From Ignatzschineria sp. RMDPL8A (GTDB taxonomy: Bacteria; Pseudomonadota; Gammaproteobacteria; Cardiobacteriales; Wohlfahrtiimonadaceae): a stretch of DNA of 64,000 nucleotides. Of this stretch, positions 25,128 through 34,003 are shown in pieces. The stretch covers positions 1 to 64,000 of the forward strand of contig NZ_JAPPWA010000001.1 in assembly GCF_029815055.1 (NCBI RefSeq), given 5' to 3'. Below the pieces are notes generated by a model. The model was not told where the DNA came from, searched no databases, and saw only the letters and a list, made by a program, of their open reading frames with translations. Position numbers and translations under genes: made by a program. Within the stretch, counting starts at the first letter, position 1, and the number at the start of each line of letters is the position of its first letter.

Positions 25128-25915
25128 AATAATGCTTCCTTCAGTGGAGTCGTCGGGAGATGAAATGGCACCGGCCCATCAAAATATCCATGAATAAACT
25201 GCCTCACCCAGACGTTGTCGCTATTGCGAATCTCATCGGGCGTGCCGCTTGCAGCAATGGTATTTTCCGACAAAATACAGACATGATCGGCAATGGAGAG
25301 CACTTCAGCAACGTCATGGGAGACCACAACACTCGTTAAGTTGAGCGCATCATTGAGATTTTTGATCAATCGTAATAAAACGCCCATCGAGATCGGGTCT
25401 TGCCCCGCAAACGGCTCATCATATAAAAGGAGCGTTGGATCGAGTGCAATCGCCCGTGCAAGTGCTGCTCGTCTTGCTTGACCGCCTGACAGCTGATTGG
25501 GCATTGAACCGGCTAATGCACGAAGTCCCACGGCCTCAAGTTTTAATAGAACCAGCGTACGAATCATCGATTCACTCAGACCCGTATGCTCGCGAAGTGC
25601 GAACGCAATATTATCAAAAACGGTCATATCGGTAAAGAGCGCGCCCGATTGAAAAAGAACTCCCATCTGCTTTCTAAGCGCGTAAAGATCACGGTTAGAG
25701 ATATCAGTTAATGAGTGCCCCATCACCGTCACATCCCCTTTATTGGGCGTGAGCTGTTGGCTGATCAATTTCAGCAGTGTGGTTTTCCCTGTTCCCGATG
25801 GCCCCATAATGGCCGTAATTTTCCCCTTTGGGATTGCAACATCCATCTCCTTAAAGATGATTCGCTCACCAAATTTAAGGGTAATGTCGCTCATCGTAAT
25901 GATCGATTCTTGCAT
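25124..25915 (-). CDS. mlaF: Phospholipid ABC transporter ATP-binding protein MlaF
   Basis: This is the ATPase of the Mla transporter, about 263 residues from the ATG at 25915, which has a GGAG site 5 bases upstream (a GTG two codons earlier is less likely). Walker A is GPSGTGKTT, the signature is LSGGQARR, and Walker B is LLYDEPFAG. It begins 16 bases after the ChpA-like gene and overlaps mlaE, so it appears to be in one run with the reduced chemosensory genes. Confidence 0.94.
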   Translation of the reverse strand: MQESIITMSDITLKFGERIIFKEMDVAIPKGKITAIMGPSGTGKTTLLKLISQQLTPNKGDVTVMGHSLTDISNRDLYALRKQMGVLFQSGALFTDMTVFDNIAFALREHTGLSESMIRTLVLLKLEAVGLRALAGSMPNQLSGGQARRAALARAIALDPTLLLYDEPFAGQDPISMGVLLRLIKNLNDALNLTSVVVSHDVAEVLSIADHVCILSENTIAASGTPDEIRNSDNVWVRQFIHGYFDGPVPFHLPTTPLKEALF

Positions 25916-25931
25916 ATACACTCCGTTTTCA

Positions 25932-28691
25932 TCACTTCATAGTATCAAATAAAACGGTTTTGATTTGAGAAAAAATATCGGTAAATTCCTGTTTCACTTT
26001 CGCCACAAACGCCGCATCATATTTCGGCGCAGTAATCAGACCGTGCTCGATCTCATTGAGGCGATCGGCCAATCGATCCATATTGATCAAACGAATATTC
26101 GCTTTGAGCGTATGGGCAATCCTTGAAAGCGATGAGATGGTATCTTTCGAATAGCTCTCCGCCTCTAAAAGCGCGTTCGCTTCCGCCTCAAGCTCTTTTG
26201 TTTCATCGGCAATCGCTTCAAGAAGCACTGTATCACCGAAGATATCGGCCATCTCTTTTCCGCGCGATGAGATCGAGCGCTCTTTTTGTTTTAGCGGAGC
26301 ACTTGAAGCCACCTTCGCTTTCGACTTTGGTTGCGGCTGCGATCTGACGATCGATGCTACCCCTTCCGAACCACTAATTCTTTGCGATTCTTTACGCATC
26401 TTATCATTTTTTTCAATCAGTTCCGCTTCAGAAGTTATTTTTTTTTGAGAACCACTGTCTCCCTCTATCTCCTCATCCTCTACCATTAAAGAGAGGCCAT
26501 CAACCCGATCATTATTGACCTTAAGTTGCGGTGCGGAGGGTTCACCTAGATCGACCTTTGGAGGATCGGTCAGTTTCGCAGGTTTTTTCGGTTTTGCATC
26601 CGGATCTTCAAACGAGAGATTTAAAAATGAATCACTCACTTTAAGCGGATCATTTTCTGGCATCAGATCGCCAATCTCTTGGGTTTTGGTATGAAAATCA
26701 GGCGCGGCGTCAAAGAGCGCATCGTCATCTAAAAAACTTAAATCGGGGGCACTAATTTCACCAATTTCCACTTTCGGAGGCGCGGTAAGTGGCTCGATCT
26801 CATCATCGTGCATAAATTGTAGATCAAGATCCGCTGTCGGCGCCGTGAGTCGCATGAAAGAGGGCTTTTTACGATCTTCCGCTTGATTGTTTAAAGAGGC
26901 TGTTGCCGCATCAAATTCCTTAGAAAGTGACTCATCTAAATCATCCCCAAAATCGATAGTGATCTCTTCAATCTCAGGTGCGCCTGCTTCTACAGAAACG
27001 GTGTCTGCCGGCTGAAATACTGGTGTACGTGGCGATTCTACGGCGGGTTTTGGTGCAACTGTAGGCTGGACTTTAGGTTGAGCTACTGGTTGAACCTTGG
27101 GCTGAACTTTAGGTTGCGCCTTCACCGCAGGCGCTGGCTCAATTTTCGGAGCGTCTGGTGCCACAGCTTGAGAAGCGGATTGCGGAGCTGGCTGAGGGGC
27201 TCGTTGAGCCGTTGATTGAGGAGCCGATTTTACCGATGGCTTCAGCGCAGCCGGTTTATCCCCATCAATGCCCAATAATTGATATGCATCTTTTAAGATC
27301 GCCGGAGCAATCGGGCTACTCGTGCTATTTTTATTAGCAATATATTCAAGCGCAAGGAGCAATGTTTCGAGCTCTTTTGGATTAAAGAGACGTTTTAACA
27401 AAACATCAAGCGTTGCGCGGAGAAGCGGATTTTCAGGGCGCATATGCGTTTCCGCATAACAGAGCAAAAAGAGCTGTTGCTGAAGCGCTTTCGCATCCAC
27501 TTGCCCACTTTTAACCTGTTCTGCTAAGCCATGATAGCGTGTCGCGAGCACTCGATAGGCCTCGCGTTTTGAATTCATTAAGCTCCACGCACTGATCTCT
27601 TCCACACAGACCGGCACTTCCACATCATTGAGCTGATAGAGATTGGCAATGGAGTTTTCAAGCGACCAAACGGAGTTTACCGTCGCGTAAAAGCCTTTTT
27701 TGTCCCCAGGATTGGCGAGCACTCGATTGATTTGATCAAGCACGGTAAACGCCAACTTACTCAAACGCGCAAAGCCCATCAGATGGAAGACTTGCCCAAG
27801 ATCGAGAAGCAGTTGTTTATTCGCTTCAATTTCGTCCGCTTGGCTTGAATCGAGATAGAAACGCTCGAAACTTTCATGAAGTTTTAACAGTTTATCGCGC
27901 AGTGAATTACTAAAGCGTGAATAGACGCTTGCGCTTACATAGGTGCCCGATGAACGAAGATTGGTAGTAAGCCAGTGATAGCCATTAGGGAGACGGCGCA
28001 CCGCATCCATTAGCTGAGGCAAGAAGTCTTCTTTAGGCGCTTTAAGCTGTAATACGCCCGCGAGTTTTTGATCGAGAAGTGCTAAAATTTGGAAAAAAGC
28101 TTTTGGCCCTTTCGGCGCAGGGTTCGCCTCATATTGTGACAGATAATATTCAAAGGCCTGCCATTCGTTGTGCATGCCTTTCGGGAGCTCATCAATGAGA
28201 TCACCCACCACGCTCTGAAGCGTTTGCAACCCTTCATTTAATTGCCCACCACGGATCATCGCGAGCAACTCTTTTTGATAGTGCGTTCGCAGAATTTTCA
28301 CGAGCCCGTAATTGATATTTTCTTCGATCGTTTGGCTACCGCCCGCAAGGGAGAGCTCACTTAAAAGGGGAATGAAAAACTCATCGTCCACATCGACGCC
28401 CAATTTTTCCGTCGCGATAAATTCTTCAAGCAGAAGGCATAACAATAATACGCCCCGCTCGTTTTCACTCTCGCCAAACTCTTCAAGAAGATGCACGCGC
28501 CCAAGCGCAAGGTCAATGAGCGCGACAGCCTTATCAAATTTTGCCGCGGCAAAGACATTTTTAAGCTCGGTCAAACCATATTCGATATCCTGACGCTCTT
28601 CCGCCTCATCGCTCGAATCTTCAAGGAGCGTCTCAACATTCTCATTTAATTGGGTTACTAATTCTTCAATGTGTGGATATAGTTTACTCAT
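25932..28691 (-). CDS. ChpA/FimL-like protein: helical domain, Pro-rich linker, one HPt, no kinase
   Basis: This protein of 919 residues has a mostly helical N-terminal half (about 1-470), comparable to the FimL/ChpA N-terminal region of type IV pilus chemosensory kinases. A low-complexity Pro/Gln/Ala linker (about 485-560) with repeated KVQP units and an acidic stretch follow. The last 85 residues form one HPt domain with phospho-acceptor His860 in AHTLKANIRL. There is no CheA dimerisation, HATPase or CheW domain, which normally fill the C-terminal part of ChpA. The start overlaps the PilJ-like gene by 8 bases. It could relay or tune phosphate between a receiver and an outside kinase, or act as a scaffold. 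The family call is my reading of the layout and motif. Confidence 0.6.
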   Translation of the reverse strand: MSKLYPHIEELVTQLNENVETLLEDSSDEAEERQDIEYGLTELKNVFAAAKFDKAVALIDLALGRVHLLEEFGESENERGVLLLCLLLEEFIATEKLGVDVDDEFFIPLLSELSLAGGSQTIEENINYGLVKILRTHYQKELLAMIRGGQLNEGLQTLQSVVGDLIDELPKGMHNEWQAFEYYLSQYEANPAPKGPKAFFQILALLDQKLAGVLQLKAPKEDFLPQLMDAVRRLPNGYHWLTTNLRSSGTYVSASVYSRFSNSLRDKLLKLHESFERFYLDSSQADEIEANKQLLLDLGQVFHLMGFARLSKLAFTVLDQINRVLANPGDKKGFYATVNSVWSLENSIANLYQLNDVEVPVCVEEISAWSLMNSKREAYRVLATRYHGLAEQVKSGQVDAKALQQQLFLLCYAETHMRPENPLLRATLDVLLKRLFNPKELETLLLALEYIANKNSTSSPIAPAILKDAYQLLGIDGDKPAALKPSVKSAPQSTAQRAPQPAPQSASQAVAPDAPKIEPAPAVKAQPKVQPKVQPVAQPKVQPTVAPKPAVESPRTPVFQPADTVSVEAGAPEIEEITIDFGDDLDESLSKEFDAATASLNNQAEDRKKPSFMRLTAPTADLDLQFMHDDEIEPLTAPPKVEIGEISAPDLSFLDDDALFDAAPDFHTKTQEIGDLMPENDPLKVSDSFLNLSFEDPDAKPKKPAKLTDPPKVDLGEPSAPQLKVNNDRVDGLSLMVEDEEIEGDSGSQKKITSEAELIEKNDKMRKESQRISGSEGVASIVRSQPQPKSKAKVASSAPLKQKERSISSRGKEMADIFGDTVLLEAIADETKELEAEANALLEAESYSKDTISSLSRIAHTLKANIRLINMDRLADRLNEIEHGLITAPKYDAAFVAKVKQEFTDIFSQIKTVLFDTMK

Positions 28692-30450
28692 TCTCTTTTT
28701 CCTTTCTCGAGGTCACCTCGTGAAGATCGGCCATATCAAAATCGAGCATCGCAAAGAAATCGTCATCGGTCGGCATAGTAAAACGTTCCACCGCCTCGTT
28801 GAGTGCTTTCGCGAGCCCTAATAATTCGGCATTATATTCTTCAACACTTTTGATGATATTACTGTACTTCTCAAAATCTTGCGAGAGCGCAACAAGCTCA
28901 TGATTTAAGAGTGACGCATTATCAAAGACTTCGACCCCTACTCCTGACAAAATATTAAACGCATGCTCAAATTTATCGAGCTGATCGCCGGGGAGATGAA
29001 TTCGCCCAATCTCAATTAATTGGTGTAACATTCCGTCGGATTTATTTAAATAATCAAAGTATTTATTAATGATATTGAGTTTTGCCGTCATATTCTCAAT
29101 ATCTTTTAAGAGTTTACGATATTCCTGATGCTGAGTGCGCTCGTATTGAACCACCTTTTCAAAGATCTGATCGCCATCGATCACCATCTCCACAATGCGA
29201 TCTTCAATGCGATTCACCCGCCCAACGATCATCCGAAGCTCTTCAACAGCGACGTTAATACTATCAGCAATCACCCCGGTTGAATCGTGCGTGACCGTCA
29301 TTTCGGCACTTAAATCTCCTTTAGCAAGGAGCGCAACCTCATCGACAAGACGCAAAATCGCATTTTCATGATAATCATTACGGGCCTTTTCACTCGTCGC
29401 CTCAAAGTTTAACAGCGTCACCCGGCGTTGCAGTAAAATAGCAACAAGCACCAATAAGAGCCCTAGCGCGCCCATCGCACCCATCAATAACCAGTTCGAG
29501 CGGCTCATAAATTGGGCCGCTTCATGATCTTGTAGGCTCGCCGCAAGCATCGATTCACGTAATTCATCGTTAATCAAACGGCGCTCAGCATCAATCACGC
29601 CCATCACATTTTTAAGCGCTACTAATGAGCCTGCGTTTTCAATCAGCTCTGTGAGCTTATCGCTCATCGAAGCAAAGACAAACTCAGCTTCCGTTAAGAT
29701 CTCATCATAAAAACTGCCCGCTAAACTCTGCACCCCATCGGCATAACTCCCATGTTTTAGGGCATTTAAGCCTTGATTGAGCGAGTTTAAGTGACTTGTC
29801 ATATTGGCAAGTGCAATGGCGTGGCTTGAGCTCTTTTCCGACAATAAATTCATCATATCTGCTTCAATTTTAAGCGTATAAGCAATTAAAAGATCGGCAT
29901 AGCGTACCGTTTCCACGGAAAATTCACGCGTACTACGGAGACTATTGGAGAGCGACAACAATAATTCGTTTAAGCGCGAAAGCTCTCCTTTGACTTGCAT
30001 CTCAAGGCGCGGCAGCTTTTGCACTAACTCTTCTGAGAGCTCATTTCGACCAAGTTCCGTCTTAAGTAAATCCCAATGTACTTTCGCCTCTCCCCCATCG
30101 ATGCCATGCGTTTTTAACTCTTCAAACGCACGATCGACCTTGCTCGCCTGTTTTAGAACGCGGTCATAGGAAAAAGGCTGCTCGTTACTGGTTAAATTTA
30201 GATCGCGTTCGAGCACTTCTACCTCGCGCGCAAGCCCGTTAAGCGACACAAATCGCTCTTGAGAACTTCGCTCGGGCGTTGCCCAAAAAAGGTAGATAAT
30301 AAGCGCTAAAACCGCCACCAAAACCAAACTAATCAATAAGATTAATCGGTTTCGGCGACGGTCTTTTGGCAGAACCACTGAAATTGCAGCGACCTGCCCA
30401 CGTTCTTCTTCCGTTAACGATACATTAGACGTTACTCTTTGACGGGTCAA
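28684..30450 (-). CDS. PilJ-like membrane protein lacking the MCP signalling tip
   Basis: This is an inner-membrane protein of 588 residues. TM helices lie at about 36-55 and 320-340; between them is a periplasmic all-helical region. A HAMP-like region (about 341-400) follows, then a long coiled coil. The highly conserved methyl-accepting hairpin tip (QTNLLALNAAIEAA type) is absent; the C-terminus is acidic (PTDDDFFAMLDFDM). P. aeruginosa PilJ is about 680 residues with that tip. Its start is TTG at 30450, supported by a GGGGG site and lack of any nearby ATG. It overlaps the ChpA-like gene and follows the PilG-like gene by 27 bases, so the three form one unit. Confidence 0.55.
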   Translation of the reverse strand: MTRQRVTSNVSLTEEERGQVAAISVVLPKDRRRNRLILLISLVLVAVLALIIYLFWATPERSSQERFVSLNGLAREVEVLERDLNLTSNEQPFSYDRVLKQASKVDRAFEELKTHGIDGGEAKVHWDLLKTELGRNELSEELVQKLPRLEMQVKGELSRLNELLLSLSNSLRSTREFSVETVRYADLLIAYTLKIEADMMNLLSEKSSSHAIALANMTSHLNSLNQGLNALKHGSYADGVQSLAGSFYDEILTEAEFVFASMSDKLTELIENAGSLVALKNVMGVIDAERRLINDELRESMLAASLQDHEAAQFMSRSNWLLMGAMGALGLLLVLVAILLQRRVTLLNFEATSEKARNDYHENAILRLVDEVALLAKGDLSAEMTVTHDSTGVIADSINVAVEELRMIVGRVNRIEDRIVEMVIDGDQIFEKVVQYERTQHQEYRKLLKDIENMTAKLNIINKYFDYLNKSDGMLHQLIEIGRIHLPGDQLDKFEHAFNILSGVGVEVFDNASLLNHELVALSQDFEKYSNIIKSVEEYNAELLGLAKALNEAVERFTMPTDDDFFAMLDFDMADLHEVTSRKEKENE

Positions 30451-30477
30451 AATATGCCCCCTTTATCTGTAAATTAA

Positions 30478-30852
30478 TCAAGAATGACGCTCGATTGCAT
30501 TTACAATCTCGTCACGCGTAAATGGTTTGGTAATGAAGTCATCACAACCGGCTAGATCGCCTCTAGCTTTATCAAACGCGCCATCCTTGCTCGTTAACAT
30601 AATAATCGGGATTTTCGCCACATCGTGAGGCGATGATTTTAAAATTTGACAGGTATCGTAGCCATCAAGATTGGGCATCATCACATCCATAAAGATAATG
30701 TCTGGTTTAATGCGCGAGACGTTCACTAACGCATCAAACCCATCTTCGATACCAACGACTTCATAATTCTCTTTTTTTAGAATTAGCTCAGCGGTTTTCC
30801 GAACAGTACTACTGTCATCCACCACCATCACTTTTAGTCCGTAATTACTCAT
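30478..30852 (-). CDS. pilG: CheY-like receiver, PilG-like
   Basis: A single-domain response regulator of 124 residues. All active-site residues are present: Asp12 and Asp13, phospho-acceptor Asp56 (in MDVMMP), Thr87 in MLTSKD, and Lys109 (in TKPF). The TSKDGAFDKARGDLAG and ITKPFTRDEI segments match P. aeruginosa PilG rather than a generic CheY. AGGAG lies 8 bases before the ATG. It heads the three-gene reduced Pil-Chp cluster. PilG acts on pilus extension and cAMP signalling in Pseudomonas; the same role here is an inference. Confidence 0.78.
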   Translation of the reverse strand: MSNYGLKVMVVDDSSTVRKTAELILKKENYEVVGIEDGFDALVNVSRIKPDIIFMDVMMPNLDGYDTCQILKSSPHDVAKIPIIMLTSKDGAFDKARGDLAGCDDFITKPFTRDEIVNAIERHS

Positions 30853-30890
30853 CTATCTCTCCTAACACTCAATGGAATTTAGAATTTATA

Positions 30891-30938
30891 AGGCGATGCT
30901 AAGCGGGAGAAAACAGCCATCCCACTTATCAATCGCCT
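30891..30938 (-). terminator. Hairpin between dsbB and pilG
   Basis: Outer arms AGGCGAT and ATCGCCT, and inner arms that pair AAGTGGGA with TCCCGCTT on the minus strand. It follows the dsbB stop. The T tract is weak (TTATAAATT), so it may slow rather than stop readthrough into the pilG unit. Confidence 0.5.
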
Positions 30939-30966
30939 CAATACTGCGTTACTTTATAACTTTATA

Positions 30967-31473
30967 TTATGGACGTTTCCACTCAATCCAGTTGTAGACA
31001 ATCCCTGCGCCACCAATCACTAAAAACGCAAGGAACGTCCACATCGGAATGGATAGTCCAAATAGTTCCCAATCGATCTTTGTACAGTCGCCTCTCGCAA
31101 ATAAAAGCTCTCGAATGAAATCGAAATTTAAAAACTCTTCAATCTGCATGGTCGTTTGACGGCATGAATCAAGCTCATCACTGTGGTTCAACTGAAGCCA
31201 CGAGTGCTTGCCTGATAGAAATAGCCCAATCATCGTCGCTACCCCAATCAATCCGGCATAAACCTTCGCGCCCCACCCTTTCGGATGGTGAATTCCCGCC
31301 ACTAAAAAAAGCCCGCCCAAAAAGCCAAACGCCAATCGCTGCAAAATACAGTATGGACATGGCTCTAGCCATAAATAGTTTTGGAAATAGAGAATCGCTA
31401 TCCCAATCGCTACAAATGAAAATCCTGCCAAGGTGAGATTAAACCAACGTTTTGATCTGAAAAATGATCGCAT
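30967..31473 (-). CDS. dsbB: Disulfide bond formation protein B
   Basis: DsbB re-oxidises DsbA and passes electrons to quinones. The 168-residue protein has four TM helices and both redox pairs: Cys39-Cys42 in CPYC and Cys104-Cys130 in the second periplasmic loop. The spacing matches E. coli DsbB. A gene pair with nhaB, seen in enterics, is absent. Confidence 0.95.
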   Translation of the reverse strand: MRSFFRSKRWFNLTLAGFSFVAIGIAILYFQNYLWLEPCPYCILQRLAFGFLGGLFLVAGIHHPKGWGAKVYAGLIGVATMIGLFLSGKHSWLQLNHSDELDSCRQTTMQIEEFLNFDFIRELLFARGDCTKIDWELFGLSIPMWTFLAFLVIGGAGIVYNWIEWKRP

Positions 31474-31573
31474 ACTCGTTCTTCCCTTGAGTCATTTATA
31501 TAACTCGCTATTCTACCTTGATTTTAAATCAAGACGTATTCAAATCAATGAAATCTTAATATCTATCAATAAA

Positions 31574-31604
31574 AAAAGCCTGCATCCAAATGAATGCAGG
31601 CTTT
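31574..31604 (-). terminator. Terminator of the tRNA-Ala/tRNA-Glu unit
   Basis: AAAGCCTGCAT and ATGCAGGCTTT pair around an 8-base loop. On the minus strand a seven-T run follows. Confidence 0.8.
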
Positions 31605-31612
31605 CGTATGAT

Positions 31613-31688
31613 TGGCGTCCCTACGGGGATTCGAACCCCGGTTGCCGCCGTGAAAGGGCGGTGTCCTAGGCCTCTAGACGATAGGGAC
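31613..31688 (-). tRNA. tRNA-Glu (UUC)
   Basis: A 76-base cloverleaf with encoded CCA. The acceptor stem starts GTCCCTA and ends TAGGGAC. The anticodon loop CTTTCAC gives UUC. The T loop GGTTCGAATCC is canonical. It is 8 bases after tRNA-Ala in the same transcript. Confidence 0.95.
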
Positions 31689-31696
31689 ATGTGTCT

Positions 31697-31772
<76 letters not shown>

Positions 31773-31793
31773 AGACGTTGTCTGAGGATGACT

Positions 31794-31822
31794 ATAATAC
31801 TGAAAGGCCTATCCTCTGTCAA
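31794..31822 (-). promoter_or_regulatory. Promoter of the tRNA-Ala/tRNA-Glu unit
   Basis: Minus strand TTGACA, 17 bases, TATTAT, followed about 20 bases later by the 5' end of tRNA-Ala. The near-perfect sequence is expected for a stable-RNA promoter. Confidence 0.75.
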
Positions 31823-31849
31823 CATTAACATTGCGCAATTTTAAGCCAA

Positions 31850-32269
31850 TTAACCTGCACGGGATTTTTCTTTCTGCTCTTCAACCTCTTTACAGTCAAT
31901 ACAGAGCTCTGCAGTCGGGCGTGCTTCAAGACGTTTAATGCCAATTTCGATGCCACAGGTATCGCAATATCCGTAATCATCAAGGCCTAAACGACGTAAT
32001 GTTTTTTCAATTTTCGCAAGCAATTTACGCTCACGATCACGCGTTCTTAACTCAAGCGAGAAACCCTCTTCTTGCGTCGCTCGATCGTTTGGATCTGGAA
32101 GATTGAGCGCTTCGTCTTGCATATTATTGACGGTTTTTTCGCTCTCGCGCATTAACTCACTGCGCCAGCCTTCCAAAATTTTGCGAAAATGCTCTTGCTG
32201 AGCTTCGTTCATATACTCCTCTCCTTCCGCAGGAATATATGGTTTAAAATCTTGAAACTGATCTTTCAT
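31850..32269 (-). CDS. dksA: RNA polymerase-binding transcription factor DksA
   Basis: DksA inserts a coiled coil into the secondary channel of RNA polymerase and, with ppGpp, reduces stable-RNA transcription. The 139-residue protein has coiled-coil tip residues Asp59, Asp62 and Ala64 in DPNDRA, and a four-Cys zinc site (Cys102, 105, 123, 126). E. coli DksA has 151 residues; the difference is at the N-terminus. It sits directly upstream of two tRNA genes that have their own promoter and would be its targets. Confidence 0.95.
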   Translation of the reverse strand: MKDQFQDFKPYIPAEGEEYMNEAQQEHFRKILEGWRSELMRESEKTVNNMQDEALNLPDPNDRATQEEGFSLELRTRDRERKLLAKIEKTLRRLGLDDYGYCDTCGIEIGIKRLEARPTAELCIDCKEVEEQKEKSRAG

Positions 32270-32409
32270 AATATTTAATCCTCTAATACGATCGTAATTT
32301 CATTTAATCTCTAAATTAAATTTTAAAGAGAGCTATTGTAATCAATCTGAAAATTATTCCTATCTTTATTTCTTAAAAAAGATAGCGTGTATCAATTTTC
32401 TATTAAAAA

Positions 32410-32736
32410 CTACAGCTCCTTGTATTCACCTTCATATAAATTGCCGCGACGATCATTTTCGCCATCCTTTGGTGATGATTGGGATGATTGTCTCATCTCG
32501 TCATAAAACTTTGTCTGAGCGGCCTGCGCCTCATCCATCTGCGTTTTTAAGATTTTGCGAATTTGGCGAGTGCGCCACCAGAAGACTAGCGCGCCGATAC
32601 TGCCTGCAATCAATAAAAAGAGCAAGATCACAGCGCCAAATGTGAAGGTAAATATTAACGAAACAATGCCTATCCCCGCCATCAGAATTTTCTGCCACAG
32701 CGTTGCGGGCTTACCATTAATGCGTAGTTGACTCAT
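32410..32736 (-). CDS. Small membrane protein, unknown function
   Basis: A 108-residue protein with two closely spaced hydrophobic segments (about 17-35 and 37-54), then a basic stretch (WWRTRQIRKILK) and a soluble, partly acidic tail of about 50 residues. AAGGAG lies 6 bases before the ATG, so it is likely translated. The topology suggests an inner-membrane protein with its tail in the cytoplasm. I do not recognise the family. Confidence 0.7.
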   Translation of the reverse strand: MSQLRINGKPATLWQKILMAGIGIVSLIFTFTFGAVILLFLLIAGSIGALVFWWRTRQIRKILKTQMDEAQAAQTKFYDEMRQSSQSSPKDGENDRRGNLYEGEYKEL

Positions 32737-32803
32737 TGCGTTCTCCTTATGGTTCGGGGAGGGAATCTATCAATGTAGGGGGTGATTTGGCTTTTTTCAA
32801 GTA

Positions 32804-33559
32804 TTAGCCAAGATTTAACACGTCATACATCGAATAAATATTAGGCGTCTTTTGCTCACTTAACCACGCTGCCGCGCGAATTGCCCCTTTTGCAAAGAGC
32901 GTGCGATCAAGCGCAACGTGAGTAATGGAGATCGACTCCTCTAAACTGGTAAAGGATGCGGTGTGCGTGCCGGCGATATTACCGCTTCGCTCCACAGACA
33001 TCCCAATTTTGTGTTCTTCACGGGCGAAATGGCCGGGCGTGTAGAGCTCATAATTAAGATTGTAGACCTTCAATTTTGCGTTAATCATCTCTTCAGCGAG
33101 TGATACTGCCGTTCCTGAAGGGCTATCGACTTTAAAACGGTGATGCTTTTCATGGACATCAATATCGAAATCTTCATCCAAAATCTCCGCCATTTTCCCG
33201 GCCACATAGCGCTGTAAACAGGCACCGACACTGGTATTTGACGCGACAATTACTGGAACTTTTTCAGATAACGCTGAAAGTTTATCTGCCATCTTTTCAG
33301 GGCTCCAGCCGGTCGTACAGATAATGAGCGGCTTTGGCGAGCGCAGTGCTGCGGTTAAATTCGCTTCAACTAGCGACGCATGGGAGAAATCGATCACGAG
33401 ATCATTCTCTTGAAACACACGATCAAGGGCGGCATCGCCTGAGTTTTCCATGCTGTAGCCAACCCCAAGCTCAAAGCGGGGATCTTGCCCAATCATCTCT
33501 GTCAAAATGGAGCCCATGCGCCCCGTTTCACCAATTACTCCAACCGTTGTCTTTGCCAT
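32804..33559 (-). CDS. dapB: 4-hydroxy-tetrahydrodipicolinate reductase
   Basis: DapB reduces the dipicolinate precursor in lysine and meso-diaminopimelate synthesis. From the ATG at 33559 the protein has 251 residues. It has a dinucleotide motif GETGRMG (Glu in place of the usual Ala), and the catalytic and substrate segment HEKHHRFKVDSPSGTA, which is diagnostic. An in-frame start 96 bases upstream adds a sequence unlike any DapB and is rejected. It is not linked to carA or dnaJ, its usual neighbours. Confidence 0.94.
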   Translation of the reverse strand: MAKTTVGVIGETGRMGSILTEMIGQDPRFELGVGYSMENSGDAALDRVFQENDLVIDFSHASLVEANLTAALRSPKPLIICTTGWSPEKMADKLSALSEKVPVIVASNTSVGACLQRYVAGKMAEILDEDFDIDVHEKHHRFKVDSPSGTAVSLAEEMINAKLKVYNLNYELYTPGHFAREEHKIGMSVERSGNIAGTHTASFTSLEESISITHVALDRTLFAKGAIRAAAWLSEQKTPNIYSMYDVLNLG

Positions 33560-33751
33560 AATCGTGTCATCTCTTATATTAAAATCGTCGTACATTGAGT
33601 TGTGCTGATTGCGCCTCCATCCGTCTCTATCTGCATCTATCAATGCCATCAACAATTGATGGGATAGGATAGCGTGAAAAATGTAAAAAAACGCAAATCG
33701 CCTAAAACTCTCGATAAAATAATCAATTTTACACTATACACAGTTTTTTAA

Positions 33752-33839
33752 AAAAGCGATAACTCTATCGAAAACGCTTAACTGTCTCTCTTTCGCTTTA
33801 GCAATGTCATCTAAAAGCGCTTACTCTACCGAAGCGTTA
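33752..33839. repeat. Pair of imperfect direct repeats upstream of dapB
   Basis: Copies at 33752-33780 and 33813-33839 share the pattern AAAAGCG, 2-3 variable bases, ACTCTAYCGAA, then CGCTTA or GCGTTA. Each can fold back on itself through its AAGCG and CGCTT or AAGCGCTT ends. The copies are 61 bases apart, about six DNA turns. Confidence 0.5.
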
Positions 33840-33935
33840 TGACCGCTGTATGGTGAGATGGGTCATCAAAAAAACGCCCCGATAATCCCGCGCCGAGATT
33901 GCCCCTATATATACTATGTAACATCCGCAACAACA

Positions 33936-33964
33936 AAAGCCCCACTGAACCATCAGCAGGGCTT
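33936..33964 (-). terminator. Terminator of the heme operon
   Basis: AAGCCC pairs with GGGCTT, with an inner TGA/TCA stem. On the minus strand TTTTGTTGTTG follows. It ends the hmuRTUV-hugZ unit. Confidence 0.65.
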
Positions 33965-34003
33965 CTCTTCGTTCTGAGAAATCGCAAATGTAATTGGAGA
34001 AAA

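Larger units (their letters stand above)
33560..34003. other. Non-coding region between dapB and hugZ
   Basis: About 440 bases without a gene. It holds the hugZ terminator at 33936-33964 and two copies of a 27-29-base imperfect repeat (separate entry). The rest is AT-rich and probably includes the dapB promoter; I could not fix it with confidence. Confidence 0.5.

Noticed and set aside
27000-27250. Repeat array in the Pro/Gln-rich part of the ChpA-like gene
   Set aside because: It is coding low complexity (KVQP-type units in a linker), not a mobile or CRISPR repeat.
33560-33800. Lysine riboswitch ahead of dapB
   Set aside because: The conserved L-box core could not be found; only short hairpins and the repeat pair are seen.
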